A program made the translations under genes and the position numbers. Below, in pieces: positions 32,215-45,056 of a DNA stretch of 64,000 bases. The notes beneath the pieces were generated by a model. The model did not search any database, had not been told where the DNA came from, and was given only the letters and a program-made list of their open reading frames with translations. The stretch comes from Aspidiotus rigidus (taxonomy: Eukaryota; Arthropoda; Insecta; Hemiptera; Diaspididae): assembly GCA_035079385.1 (NCBI GenBank), contig JAVHKY010000054.1:15728501-15792500 (forward strand). Direction: 5' to 3'. Numbering within the stretch: the stretch's first letter is position 1; every line of letters starts with the position of its first letter.

Positions 32215-34450
32215 GACGAGGAAAGAAAACCATTCGAAAACCACTCGTTCCTCGGACCTTTGGTTTGATAGGGGAACTCTTTTTGAAGGCGGTACGTTTC
32301 TGTACATTGCGCATCCCTCGCGGCGCACATTTTCTGAACCAGTTTCGACTGCCTATACACCGTATTCAGTTGCGAATAAAGATCTCTATTAGTATGAAGT
32401 GATTTTGTTGATTTGAAAGATTTTATCGAACTTTTATCTTTTAATATTTTATTATTATTTTCTTTTTAACTTTTTGATTTTATCATTTAATATTTTATTG
32501 TTTTATAGTTGTTCAAATTTTTTATTTTATAGTTTAATTTTATTTTAATTCCTTTTTAATATTGGCTCGGCAATTCTCCTAGTTCTATACGTAAGTACAC
32601 CCACTTTCTATACTTCCTTCTTGCTAGAATTTTATATTCTGATAACTCAATATTCGCTCATTGCTATTAAATTATTGATTCTAACAAATTCAACTTTTTG
32701 TGTTTGCAAAAAAATGTGTCTTTTTGAAACTAGAAATGATTTCTTTATTCTACCTTTTCTTCCAAAATTTTTTTTTTTCTTAAATTCTGTGACCGAAAAT
32801 GATTTTACGTATTCCCCCAAAAAAATTGATCTTTCTTCTGTTAGAATTTAGACTTGTAAAGATGAAGGTTCTTGACATTATAGTCAGTTTCTTTCACTGG
32901 CAATGCGTTCGGTCTTGTTTTACAACATGCATCATTTTAGAAAAAAATTCATTTTCAAGGGCGGAAAAAAAAAGAAGACGTGCATGGGAGGTGGCCGTGA
33001 GTGCGGTTATTGTGATTTACACAAAGGAGATATTTTTCATTATTTTGTTGGATGACGATTAGGTATATTTTCCAAATTTAAAAATATCGTCGATAATAAT
33101 TTTTTTGCCTTTAGAGAAAGTGCAGGTCCCCTATAGATTATTTTGTTCGAATTTAACGTGAAAATTTGTACGAGAGAATTGGTTGTGAGCGTGCGATAGT
33201 GAGAATTTAAAGCGTAAGAAAAAATCCCTGATTTATATTATATAGGTTACCTGCGTTCAAAAACAATTAGGTCACTTTTTTGAGAAAGAAAATTATTCAT
33301 CAAGGCATGTTAAATAAATTGGATTATAACCGACTGTTGGGTGAGAGGAAAGCACGAGGTGAATAAAGGAATTGAAGTTCTTGTTTGGTATAGTTTCTCT
33401 TCATGTAAGCTTTTCTTCTTTATTCTTCGTCCTTCATAAGATGTTAATTTCTGGAATTTAATAATTATTTCTTTCTTTAATAATACGTTAATAGTTTAAT
33501 AGCTTTATTTTTTACGTAACGAAACGCTATGAAATGATTAGTTCCGATCAAAGATCTTCGTCAAACAAAAAATTCCCCTTTGTGAATGAATTTAAAGGAG
33601 GGGTTGTTGATCAATGAAATATTTGAGCGAAAGATTTGATCACCTCGTCGATTAATGATGTGCTGGAACATGGTTTAGTTTTACGAAAATAATATCGGAA
33701 AATGATGGGATATAGGACTTGATATATAATTGAAGTTGGTATTTTATCTCTTCAGCGCCTCAAAAATTTTTCAAAAATGATATTTTCAAATCTTCTTCTC
33801 ATTATGCATAATATAGCCAAGGTGTCAACCAGTCGGATCTATTCGTTTTTGAATAAGTATTACGGTTAGACTGAAAAGAGTAAAAAATTACAATGAACCG
33901 CAAGGAATTTTACACAGTCACAGCCACCTAGCCCTTTCGGTTCCGCTTTTTCTCGTTCACGCTTTGAAGGTGATTTCTTAAAGCTGTGACTTAGGTAGAA
34001 TTGCTTGCGGTTTCTCGTAATTTTTTGCTCATTTGAGTATACAACCCGTTAGAAAAGTGTTCATCAATCCTGGATGATCCCAAAACCGCAGAGAAGTCCC
34101 GGACTCAAAGTAGGCCCAGAATACCCCGGAATTATCCCAGTGACGTCAAAAAACTATCTCGCAATCACGATCTTCTAAATCGAAAAACATATGCTATAAA
34201 AAGGAAATTTCTGTTATCTGTCTCTAGCTGAATTTGAAGAAAAGGAATCCTTTGTAGAGGTCTTGGAAAAATCTTGTCTAGGCCTTGAGAAATACCGAAA
34301 GTTTACTAACTCGAAAGTCAAACTTTTTCCTAGTCCACTTCATCCTGAAGTCAAGATAGGATACCAAAGCGGGCTCGAGGCATTTTTTTCAAAAATAACT
34401 CTTTCTTTCACAAAGTTGAACAAGGATTGAAAAAAACCTTTCTTACAGGA
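31500..34450. other. spacer without a supported gene; (GA)n and possible 3' exon inside
   Basis: AT-rich and mostly featureless. A plausible splice acceptor (TTCTTATTTCAG, ending 32135) precedes a (GA)n tract, and an AATAAA occurs at about 32375-32380, so 32136-32400 could be a terminal non-coding exon. ORFs passing through the (GA)n tract are repeat artefacts. A stretch at 34070-34330 has a TGACGTCA and is otherwise unremarkable. Confidence 0.3.
32153..32211. repeat. (GA)n microsatellite, about 29 units
   Basis: An uninterrupted GA dinucleotide run. Length is likely to vary and may be unreliable in assembly. Confidence 0.95.
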
Positions 34451-37400
34451 ATTTTTTTTTTTTTTTTTTTATTTTACAAGCTTTGAAGCTACTCTGGGGC
34501 TATTATCTTGACAAAAATTAATTTGAAAGACGGATACTATCACATGGTTAAATGAGGGGGAAGATGTCGGATGCGGTAAGATATTGTATTCCTTGATCTG
34601 TAAGTGTAGTGTCGTTAACTGTTAATGCCTCTTTTCTGGAGTGAGGAATATTGTGAGTATTTCGTAAGGGTGTTGGTTCGGGGCATGTAAAAATGTGGTT
34701 AACGTCAATTTTGTCGAGGTGGCATTTGTGGCATTCTTGTGGTTCAGAGTTGTTTAAAAAAAGATATGAGTGGGTGAGTCGTCTATATGTCCAATTCTGA
34801 AGCGTATAAGGACGGAAGTTTCTTTTCTTGATGGTCTGTTTTGGGAGTGTTTTGTAGGGGATCGATTTTGATGGGGAGAAGTTTGTTATTGGTTTGGTTA
34901 GTCCAGAAATGGGACCATTTTTTGAGTATATGGGCGCGATAGTTATTTTTAATATCGGATGATGGAATATGCCATTTGAGTGTTAATTTTGTTGAAATGT
35001 GTTGACTGTTTTGCTGCGTTGTCTCCTCCGTCACTTTGCGATAGTCCAATGTGCGCAGGGATCCAGATTAGTATGACAGATGATAAGGTTTCCGTTATTG
35101 TGTGAATGATGGTGTGGATTCGTTGAATAATTGGATTGTTCGAAAAAATTTTTTGATACCCAAAAAGGACGACAGTGAATCAGTGACTATAAAGTATTGA
35201 TTGTTCTGAGTGTGAGTAGATATTTCTTGTAGGCATCTGAGGATAGCGAAGAGTTCGGCTGTGAAGACAGATGCACTGTCAAAGATGCGGAATTTGAATA
35301 TTGAACGGTCGATCGCAAAGGCAAAGCTGGTCTTGTTGTTGAGTCGTGAGCCCTCAGTGAAGCAGTGGGTGTGTGATTGGTAATTGTGTAAGAGGTTTTG
35401 TGTTTCTGTTTTGAGTGTATTTTTTGAGGTAGATGAGGGAAATTTATTAAGTTAGTCGTTGAAATGGGGTGAATTTAGTGCCCATGGTGGAGTGGAGTTA
35501 AAGATGGGAAGTAGAGGGTTAAATACAAATTTTTGTTCGTGTACGCGTTGTGAGTTGAGTTTGATAATGTTTAGTAGAGTTATGGGAGAATTTTTGATAG
35601 TTGGTAGGAAGAAAACAGTGGTCAAATGTGGGAGAATTTTTATTATCAGATATATTAGCTAAAAATGAGTTTGTTAGGATCTGTCGGCGGTATTCCAGAG
35701 GGGGTTCGCCTGCCTCAGCACATAGGCTGAGGCTAGTTCTGAAAGCGCCTAGGAATAGGCGAAGTGACGCGTTTTGAATTGAGTTTAATGTGGAAAGGAT
35801 AGATTTCTTAGCTAGTCCATAGGTTGGGGCTCCATGATCCAGCTGTGATCGGATGCGGCTTCGGTATAGTTGCAAGAGAATTTTGTTATTGCATCCTGTG
35901 CTGGGATATGCGAGGTATTTGAGGACGTTGAGTGTACGATTGCATTTGCCTTTGAGGTATTTTATGTGTGGTGTCCATGTCTGAGTCTGGTCGAATTTTA
36001 CGCCAAGGAATTCAGTATTGTTTTTGGTGTGGATTGTGTTCCCGTTTAATTTGAGTGGGGGGGATAGTTAGTATAGGTTTTCTGTATCGGAATATGATTA
36101 GGTGTTTTATTCGCCGAGAAACGGAAGCCGTTTTTGGATGCCCATTGAGTTAGGTTATCAAGGTTTTCCTGAAGTGGGCGGTGTGCTCGGCTGTGTAAGT
36201 CAGACTTGATAGATATGCTGTAGTCGTCTGCGTAGAGTCTTTGGGTTAAGGGGAATTGTATGTTTTTAGTTATATCATTTATTGCGACCATTATGAGGAA
36301 GACGCTGATTACTAATCCTTGCGGGACACCGTTTTGTATTGTGTGGGGGGATGAGGTCTTATCTTTGATTCTTACTGTTATGAATCTGTTTTCGAGGAAT
36401 GTTTTGAGGATGTTAGGGAGGTTACCAGGTAGACCGTGGTCGAATAATTTTTATTGATGAGATGCCTCCAGACTCGGGGGAAAGCTTGTTCGAGGTCGAA
36501 GAAGACTGTGTATAGGCTAGATTTAGATAGGCTTGCGTCTTGTAAGTCAGCTAGCTAGGGCATGTTGGGTGCTTCTTTCCTTACGTGAGCCGAACTGATA
36601 TTCAGAGACGAGGTTATTAGATTCGAGGTTCCATATAAGTCTTTTGTTAAGAATTTTTTCGAATATTTCTCCGAGTACACTTGTTAGAGCTGTAGGGCGG
36701 TAGGAGGGGGCCAAAAGTGGGTCTGATACTGGTTTAAGTAGTGGGATGATGATGGCTAGTTTCCACTGCTGGGGATATTGACCCTGCTTGAAAATTTGGT
36801 CGTATAATTTAAGGAGATAGTTCATGGAATTTTCGTGTAGGTTTTTGAGCATGAATGGATGTATTCTGTCAGGACCTGGTGATGAATTTTCTAAGTCTGC
36901 CTTGATGGCGATGTTCAGTTCAAGAAGAGTTACGGGTAGATTGTAAGGAGTCTCTGTGTTTTCAGTGGAGAAGTTGATTGGAGAGGCTTCTTCAGCTAAT
37001 TTTTGAAGTCTGAAGGTTTCGTCGCAGTTCTCGTCCGATGAGACCGATTTATAGTGGAAGGCGAGAATTTCCGCGATATCAACGGGGTCAGTTGCGATTT
37101 GGTCTTGGTTTTTGATCTGTGTGATGTAGTGTGCTTGTTTCTTCCCCGTTAATCTCTTAATATTGCTCCACAAAGTGGAGTCGGGAACGGGCTCATCTAT
37201 GGTCGACAAGAATGAGCTCCAAGACCGTTTTTTGCTAGAATGGATTAGAACTCTCGCTTTCGCTCTTAGTTTTTTATATTCGATGAAATCGGATTGTTGC
37301 CGGGATGAGTTATACTTACGAAGGGCTTTCTCACGATTTTTAATAGCCAGTTTTATTTCGTTGGACCACCAAGGTACCTGCCCTGGTTTGTGAATGCCTG

Positions 37401-37990
37401 AGGTTTCTGGTATGGCAGTTTGAGCGGCGTGGATGATGTAGTCAGTAAACATTTTTATTGCGTCACCGATATACGAGGGGTCCTGGAGGTCCAGAATTAA
37501 GATTTTCTGTGAGTTCATTGAAAGTAATCCAGACTGCATTTTGTATGCGCCATCGAGGTGTGGTTTTGAAAGTATTTTGTGTGTGTGTGTTGTGATATTG
37601 AGGTAGATGGGGAAATGGTCGCTGTCACATGGGTCTGGGTTAGTTTTTCAGGAGATTTTGTTAGCGAGAATTCTGCAGCATATAGTCGGATCAATGACGG
37701 ATAAGGTTCCATAAGTAGAGTTTATATGAGTTGGGTAGTGTGGTTTGTTCAGTAGGATTAATTCGTCAGCTTGAGAAAGGATTTTATCCATGATATTTCC
37801 ATGTGAATTTCTATACTGGTGTTCTTCGAGGCCCCAGTGGGGCTGTGGGCTTTGAAGTCTCCGCACAGCACGAAAGGGGTGGGGAGAGCCTGTAAAAGTT
37901 GATTCATGTCGTTTGTTGAGATGCACTGCGAGGGAGGTATCCCAGTTTCCTGAATAAATAGTATGTCCACTTGAGCTACCCCTTTTGTTA
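34451..37990 (-). mobile_element. near-complete ORF2 of an I-like non-LTR retrotransposon, decayed
   Basis: Read right to left, the domains are in the expected order. The endonuclease starts at about 37985 (QVDILFIQETG), with FVLCGDFKAHSP at about 37880 (GDFN is usual) and DSDHFPIYLN at about 37610. The connector includes PWWSNEIKLAIKNREKA at about 37375. RT follows: SPGPDRIHPF at about 36880, YRPTALTSVLGEIFEK at about 36690, FFDLEQAF at about 36510 and YADD at 36223-36234. The thumb (LSLCAEAGEPPLEYRR) is at about 35720. RNase H has FTEGSRLNNK at about 35350 (first Asp is Glu), TAELFAI, TDSLSS and GDNAAK. A Cys cluster lies near 34740. The element ends in poly(A), seen as T at 34451-34470. 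Several frameshifts and stops make it inactive. ORF1 and the 5' UTR are missing. Confidence 0.85.
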
Positions 37991-38500
37991 TTTCAAAATA
38001 TTTGCTCTCTACATCGGTTTCAATTCATGCTCTTGTTTTGAGATAAATGTTTTGTATTATTTTTATGTAATTTTCTGGGATAACGTGGTCTTTTAACGAC
38101 TTAATCATGAAGTCATGTTTCACTGTATCGAATGCTTTCTTGTAGTCTATTTATGCTAGGTATAAGCTGATTTGGGATTCCCAATCACTTTCACGAAGCG
38201 AATCTCACAAGAAGCACATTTCACGAAAATATTTTCCGCACATTTTTCGATTATTTGGTTTGTAGTATGTAGATGATCTATTGTCGAAAAACCCTTACGA
38301 AAACCTGCTCGTTTCCTGTAGGCTACTATTCGTCTATGAGAGGTCATAATCTTTCTTGGAGAACTTTCAACAAGATTTTTTGGCATGTTACACGGAAAGT
38401 TATTGGACGATAGTTTTCTATTTTATGACGGTCCCCTTTTTTCGCGATCAAAGTAATATCCGCTGGATTCCTGCCAATCCATATAGGAACTTCGGAAGTC
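37976..38500 (-). mobile_element. RTE-like reverse transcriptase fragment
   Basis: The minus strand reads IAKKGDRHKIENYRPIT (about 38450), AGFRKGFSTIDHLHTTNQIIEKC (about 38310), YLA.IDYKKAFDTVKH (about 38150) and YFEITKGV (about 37985). This is the order of RT motifs 2 to 4 in RTE/Jockey-like elements. A stretch of about 60 bp with TTCGTGAAA repeats interrupts it near 38170-38230, and stops are present. It ends exactly where the I-like element begins, in a shared GGGGTAGCTCAAGTGG context. Confidence 0.7.
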
Positions 38501-38780
38501 TCACGGATTCTGTTGAACAGTTTTGTTAATACTCAGACTATTCTCTTCTCGGCGTGATAATTCTAGTTCATCAGCTCTTCCACTACGGCTTGTACTTCTT
38601 TGTTCTCTTTCTTCAGAGCCTCGTGACCCCTTCTGGGCTCTTCGACTTCTTTCAAGATCCTTGAAACATCGATTCCAGTTTTCAGGACAGTCGTTTTGAT
38701 GATTTTTCACTCTCGTGGTAATATCTCCCTGAATTCTGATTCGGACATTTCTGTATCGTCTTCTTCGTCTTCAAGGTTTA
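38501..38780 (-). other. charged coiled-coil-like reading frame, unidentified
   Basis: The minus strand contains an acidic stretch (LEDEEDDTEMSESEFREI), an in-frame stop, then a charged region (SRILKEVEEPRRGHEALKKENKEVQ) predicted by eye to be helical or coiled-coil. It lies upstream of the RTE-like RT and may be the remains of that element's N-terminal ORF. No conserved motif is visible. Confidence 0.25.
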
Positions 38781-39212
38781 TTTAATTAGTAGGCGGCAAT
38801 TTCCACAGTGGCGTTGCGACGTTATTTGACTACTTCACTTCTGCAGACTTAAAAATGGTTGGTGAGAAGAAACGCACTCACAGAGAGCACACGCATAGGT
38901 TACGCGGGTTTTCGTCGAGGTTTTCTACAAGTTTGCAGGATTTAGCTTGATTAGCAGAGTAAAATCGGCTTGATAGTACCATCGTAACGAAACTCCAGGG
39001 GACCTCTTTAACGAAAATCAGTGCAGGTTCTCGTGGTAAATTAGTAAAATGGCTAATGATATAAATTTTCTAATTCTCACCTCCGTAGAGATTTTCGTGT
39101 CTTTGATTAGAAAAATGTTCTGTTTGAATTTGCAATAATTGATTCTTTAGTGATCGATGTGGGGAAATAATACCAAGTTTTCTTTTTCTCGTGTTACAGA
39201 TTCTTTTCGACA

Positions 39213-40601
39213 ATGACTCCTCCGACGATATCATGCCTGCCGAACGAGATGCTCAGTATGATTTTCCTGTACTTGTCGACCCAAGAACGGAAGGCGGTCA
39301 GGTTGGTCTGCTGGCATTGGTTTTGGTGGGCATCGATATCACCGATTACTAAGAAAGAAAGGTTAATGATTCGAGGTGGTACCATGCCGCTGGATAAAAT
39401 TTCACGGCACCTCCGAAACACGATCATTCCGAGGGACACGATGGAATTTTTCGGGATTCCGATCGGTTCACTGTCCAGAAGAGTGTGGCAAGTCTGCGAC
39501 AACCTACGCCAGCTACACATTCGTGACTGCTGTTTGGGAAGCAAGGACGTAGAGAAAATTATCTATACGTGCTCCAACCTAAACAGCGTCACGTTCGCGT
39601 ACGGCGATCCGCAGAATGGCTTCAGCGGGTCAAAGCTTGCCCGTATTTGTGATTCCCTCATCGGGAAAGGAATCAAGCGAACCGAGATGACTTCGGTTTC
39701 GTTCTCGATGAAGGAGTATATGAATACGATCGTGTTTCGGAAGATTCATGAAATCTTCCCAAATATGAGGGTGGTTTCCGTAACGAGTGGCAACCAACTA
39801 ATACGAGACCTCGTCGTCGAAGAAGAAGAAGAAGATACTGAAGTGACATCGAAGTTGGAGGTCCTCGTTTTTCGGAACCACCCTCTAAACTTTGTGAACC
39901 ACCTCAAGTACGACGGTATTCGTGAGCTACACCTACCGGTACTTGAGGCACAAAGTACTGGCTCGAGGAAAGAAGCCTTTCTTGGCTTCTTCTCGAGCCA
40001 GTTACACTTGGAGGTGGTCAATTTGGACCTGAAATTGATCACCGACCAAGTTGTGGTGAAGGAGATCATCCTCGTGGTCTTGAGTTGCCCTTCGTTACGA
40101 CAATTTTCGATCACTTCGTCTGCTGAGGTTTCTTTCAGCAGCGAGGAAGTCGAAAAATTGGTCTCGGACATGAAGAAGCTAACACATTTCCACGTCGACG
40201 TCTTCATTTCGGCGGAATGGTTGCCACCAGCGTCCCTTGATACGACAGCGGAGATTGAGAGTATGACTCTGAAAAATGGGACGTACGCAGATGAGAATAG
40301 GATCTTTTCTCATCTGCTGGTCCATTGCCCCCGTCTCAAGGAACTAACGTTTACGAACCCAACGGCGATCGTACTCGGCGAGATCCTTGAGACGTTGGTG
40401 AATTTGGAAAGGCTGACTTTGTCGGTCTATCCGGTTCTCGGAGGCAATGGTGGCGAAGCATTTTCTCAGCGGTCATTCACCATTGAGAAATTGACCAAAT
40501 TACAGTACCTGAAGATACATGATCTTGATGAAGTTATTTTCACGGAAGACTTCATTACAACATTGATCGGTGACGCGCAGATCAATGTCGTACAAATGTG
40601 A
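39213..40601 (+). CDS. F-box and leucine-rich-repeat protein, copy B
   Basis: An intact 462-residue ORF paralogous to 1666-3060, with the same predicted role as an SCF ligase specificity subunit. The F-box occupies residues about 6-43 (LPNEMLSMIFLYLSTQER..VRLVCW.W), followed by leucine-rich segments. The start is fixed by the conserved splice acceptor at 39180-39200, 12 nt upstream. The acidic insert near residues 207-216 reads VVEEEEEDTE, unlike copy A. Substitutions are concentrated in the N-terminal ~210 residues, while the C-terminal repeats are nearly identical. That could mean gene conversion of the 3' half, relaxed constraint, or selection on the N-terminal part. Both copies keep full frames, arguing that both are expressed or only recently redundant. 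Confidence 0.88.
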   Translation: MTPPTISCLPNEMLSMIFLYLSTQERKAVRLVCWHWFWWASISPITKKERLMIRGGTMPLDKISRHLRNTIIPRDTMEFFGIPIGSLSRRVWQVCDNLRQLHIRDCCLGSKDVEKIIYTCSNLNSVTFAYGDPQNGFSGSKLARICDSLIGKGIKRTEMTSVSFSMKEYMNTIVFRKIHEIFPNMRVVSVTSGNQLIRDLVVEEEEEDTEVTSKLEVLVFRNHPLNFVNHLKYDGIRELHLPVLEAQSTGSRKEAFLGFFSSQLHLEVVNLDLKLITDQVVVKEIILVVLSCPSLRQFSITSSAEVSFSSEEVEKLVSDMKKLTHFHVDVFISAEWLPPASLDTTAEIESMTLKNGTYADENRIFSHLLVHCPRLKELTFTNPTAIVLGEILETLVNLERLTLSVYPVLGGNGGEAFSQRSFTIEKLTKLQYLKIHDLDEVIFTEDFITTLIGDAQINVVQM

Positions 40602-40810
40602 ATCTTCTGATAATGAATTTGATTGATTTACCTGCTTTCGTATTTTGGGCGCATCGAATCATTGAGTTTTCCTTCTGTAGTAATCGGTGGCATGGATGAA
40701 GAATTGGAGATATACGAGCCGATGTAAATATTTACCGGGGATGTTGCCAATGACTCGCCTTCATGGATCAAGTATAGTAATATAGGTAATTTTAGTAATG
40801 ATAATATTAA

Positions 40811-40990
40811 TAATAATTACCTCGGCGATTGCCTAGTAAGAGAGTAGAGTCGCCGAGGAGATTCTTCCAACACTGAAATTATATCTGAGAGGGTCGATTC
40901 CGGTGTTGGGAGAAACAAAATTAAAAGCATACGCAACCCGCACCCACTCCATCATGGAGAACGGGCGGTGTTGCACATGCGACACAAACG
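40811..40990 (+). ncRNA. hairpin cluster downstream of F-box copy B
   Basis: The same four stem-loops as after copy A: 40820-40828 with 40850-40858; 40863-40873 with 40903-40913; 40947-40959; and 40968-40985. All pairs are intact, and the substitutions between copies lie in loops or linkers. Confidence 0.4.
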
Positions 40991-41029
40991 AGTAGTAATA
41001 ATACTTATTCCTCTACTTTACGCTGTTTC

Positions 41030-41570
41030 TTCCACTCCTGGACATGGCTTCAGAAAAACAAAAAAAAAATAAAAAAAACGAAAAATGAAAAAAAAAAAAT
41101 ATTTTGTAAGATGCAGGTACATAGAGGTGGTCATTTATGGTAATAATTTATGTTTTTATCTTATACTTCCGCTCCTAGACAGGGCTATATATCAAGAAAA
41201 AAAAAGAGTATGAAAATATTAACTAGTAAGATGTACATAAGAAATTTTCTTTCAAGCCATACAACTCCTTTTCTTTTGACCCGCTTCTCTTGAAGCGGCA
41301 GTGAATTCGTAGGATTTGGTACACAAGAGAACGAAAAAATAAAAAAAATACAAAAAAAGATGAGAAAAATCAGGAAAAAAATTTTATTAGAAATATGTAC
41401 GGAGGAAATTTTTTTTCTCAGTCATTTAGCTCCTTTTCAGCCAAGATACTGCTGTTAGACTTGTGTTTAGGTACATTCTATGCTGCATAAACACACACTC
41501 AAAAAAGAGACGGTACAGATAAAAAGAATAATAATTACTAGTAAGCTGGACAGAAGAAATTTCTGTTCAT
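41030..41570 (+). repeat. degenerate tandem repeat with A-rich tracts, unit B
   Basis: Counterpart of 3480-4070, with the GTAAGATGTACATA-type phrase near 41108, 41227, about 41390 and 41541. The A-rich tracts are shorter and one unit has lost part of its T-rich segment. Confidence 0.4.
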
Positions 41571-41574
41571 TCAT

Positions 41575-44500
41575 GTAGCCCTTCTTATTGGCTTTTTTTA
41601 TAACGTTTGGGTGCCATTAGTTCCCCTTTGTTAAAGCGTCCATGAGTATTATATCTGACGATGCAGTTTGGGGAAGAAACAGAAAAAAAAAATCAATGAT
41701 TGATGACGAAAAAAAAGGATAAAGTTTTCCATGGGAGGAAACTTAACTCTTGCCTCGGTTCCCCTCATAAACCATGGAAATTTATCAAATATGCTGAAAC
41801 AAGAAAGCTCGAGGATTTTTATGACCTGATCATCGGTGTACTTCGACTTTCATGACGTTATTTCTGTTCATCTCCTCCATTGGATTCACTCCTTATCTAT
41901 GTTTTCTATTCATATGAAGTGTCCTCTACGATTTCTGTAATTTTGAAATGAAGCTGACTAAATAGCTATTTTTAGCCGAAACTTAAAACTGTTTAGTAAT
42001 CTCATTATGACTTTGCCGTCAGTGCTCAAGTAAATGAATGAATTGCCTGAAACTACTCCTCGTACTGGTGAGACTTTTGGGTGGTCAAGTGTCCTGATAA
42101 TCTGTGATCTGTAAGCGTATCTGTGATAGTCCGGGTCGTGGCGGAAGTAAAAGCCTTGTTGGTGTGACTCGAAGGAGCGCCAACAACGCCTCGAAACCTT
42201 GGTGGTGCGCTTATTGCTGTGTCGAGAGATGTCTGGCGCAAACAGGTCGGCACAACTTGAATGCACCGTACGGCAGCTTATTGGTATGGTGATGGCGTGC
42301 TGCACTCGACTCGGCGAGTATCTGATGTGATATTTGCGATATATTATGTGTAAATGAGATGATGGAAGTGCTGATGCGCTCATAGTTCACATCAGACTTG
42401 GAGTTGTTCTTAGGTTTCCAGTAGTCTCTTCAGCCCTCTAAAATGAAGAAATGAAAAGAGAGTAAATATTTTGAAGAAATCCGCTTCCTGAGGCAAGACT
42501 CTTCGTTGTATTTATTCTGTCTTTTGTATCTTCTGCCTTATAGTCCGATTGGAAATCTAACATCATAAGAAAATAAATTCAGTTGATACGTGTATTGATT
42601 GATTAATTCAAGACTGACCAATTAAATTTATGCGATTCTGAGAAGCCTAATTCAACGTAGCGTGTATCCGTTGTATCAAACATTATCTGACGAAGAAGAC
42701 GAACAGAAAAACTCATCTTAGGAATTCACCTAATTTTTCTGCTTCTTTTTTTCCAAATTTTTAAAAATTAGAGGAACTAATGGTACCCTTTATCTTCCTA
42801 GATAATACGGGAGAAATATACAACTCTTTTTATCTGTATCGTTTCTTTTTTTGTATTTTTTTTCCTTGTCCAAAAATTTTAAATGCCCCATTCTTTAGTG
42901 TTTCAAATGATTTTAGTTAAGTACTTACAGATTATTCTTTACCTACATAGGCTTAATTGAAGATTTGGCGCGGAGCAAAAGGCGGGGGAAGAATGAATAA
43001 CATCTGATTTTTGTGAGACATGAATAGGGGGAAAAAATGGAAAAACTAAAGAACAATACTTGTTGTCATGTCCGTCCTGTACCCTTTCTCACTATATCCA
43101 GGCCTACTACCATTGACATTCTTCTATGCTTAAGACTACCGGTACGTGCTCGATGAGAAACTTCTTTGGAATGATTTTCCTTATACCTTCAGTTACATTG
43201 CCCTGAATTAGGCGTTACAAAGTTTTGTGTTCTGATTTCAATATTTTGGATCTTCTATCGCACTTTTACTGACTTATTTGTATAGTTTCAAGAATAATTG
43301 AAATTTGTATGTTATTTCTAAGACAAGTTTTATCTCTATTTCATTATAGGCCTACCTATCAGCTTGACCCTCTGATGTTCCTTTATTATGCCGTAGTTGT
43401 AATATATTTTTATAATTAGGTACTTCATCTATTACCTCATGGTGATTTTTATGTGCATTTTTTTTTCTAGTCCCTTCGTAATATTACTTGTGATTTTTTG
43501 CTGCCTAGTCTCTTAAGCAATTACGCCCATTTTTGCACCTGATTCATTAATCCTATGTGTGCAATTTCTAGTAATCAACATAATTGTTCTTGTAAATACT
43601 ACCGTGTCACATTATTTAACGACGAGGAAATTACGGTATTAATTATTGTATTTTTATGATAGGCCGTGATGTTCTAAAATTGATGGAAACGCACCTCATC
43701 TTTCTTGTTGAAATTGAAAAATCTGTCGTATACGTATCATTCATTATAGTATATCGTCATTACCTCGCCCGTAAAAATTTGGAACATATTTTGCCGGGCA
43801 ATCACTTTGATCCCCTGCTCTCTCTAGAGAACATAAAATCCGGGTACTAATTTATCTAATTATCTTTGAATTGGATAACAATAATGTCGATACCTAATGT
43901 TTAATATTCCTGTCCGAAAGAGAAAAACCTGAAATTAGGTGTACTAGAGTGTTCAATTCGTTCTAATTTCCTCTAGCTGTCATTACCTCGCGGTGTGATT
44001 GAAATAATCGTTATCATGTTGGTGCTACTATTCTTAGATATCATTCAGGGCATATGCTTACCAAAGTTTGGAAGTTCCTTTAACGAACCTTTATTTATTA
44101 CGACGCACCTGTTAAATTTTATTCAAATCTCTTAATCGGAGTACATTTTTTGTATGAACGCTTTATAACATTCTATCCTAGGATTCTAGTTCATTTTTTA
44201 AAATATGGTGTACATTTTTTCTTTATAAACTATTTTAACGACCAGTCTGGGTCTACGGTTCTGGAATGTATTTTTTCCAACTTTATGTACATTTACATGT
44301 GTCAGACGCTATTGATTTCAAGGTTTGGGGATAAGATGGATAAATACCTTTTTCTTTTCTTTTCTTTTTTTTTTTCCTAAGATTGAGACGATCAGTTCAG
44401 CAGAAGCGAACATCTCACAGTCGTAAATTCTTGATTTTCTTAAAACTTTGTCCCATAAGAAATAAGCTGGACGGAAATACGGATTTGAGATTTTGAAAAG

Positions 44501-45056
44501 TCATTGAGATTCGAAGCCTAATTTCAAAGATTTCGAGAATTCGGAAATTCAACTCGAATCTAAAAAAGAGTGGGAGAATTGGTCAAGTCGGAGCAGACAA
44601 GCAGACATCTCGCTGCCCAAAGTTTTTGGAGTTCGCTTCAAATATAGATAAAATGAACACACGAAATTTCACTCAAATTCATATAGACCCCTTCTTGACT
44701 TTATTAATTGTAGGCTGCTTGGGTCAAGAGAAAGTTTCAAAGTTCTTACTGCACATACGCATCTTGATCATATTAGACATCATTCAAAACTTTCGTACGT
44801 TTCTTTTCCCCTTATTATCTGTATAAATGGGTTCAATTGAAATGATAAGTCAACATTTTCTGGTATTTATGAAGAACAATTTCACAATAGGGCGTAAGAA
44901 ATATATCAATTCGAAACATATTTTTTTCGTCATACAGCCGAGAACTCAAATTTTCATAAATAGCCATTTTTTACTTTTTTACCCGTTTCGCAATTTATAT
45001 TTTTTCTTGTCTCTAAAGACGACGGTTTGTCGGCATATTTTTAACCACACCTGCAG
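41575..45056. other. no supported gene in unit B
   Basis: Counterpart of 4071-7552. A 141-codon minus-strand frame (41958-42383) is open here but closed by a single stop in unit A, so it is not called a gene. Divergence from unit A falls sharply after about 43860. Confidence 0.45.

Noticed and set aside
32074..32402. ORFs of 77-94 codons across 32074-32402
   Set aside because: They consist largely of (GA)n read as Arg-Glu or Ser-Leu repeats.
41958..42383. 141-codon minus-strand frame
   Set aside because: One substitution (TGA in unit A near 4678) cuts the frame to 67 codons in the other copy. It has no recognisable motif.
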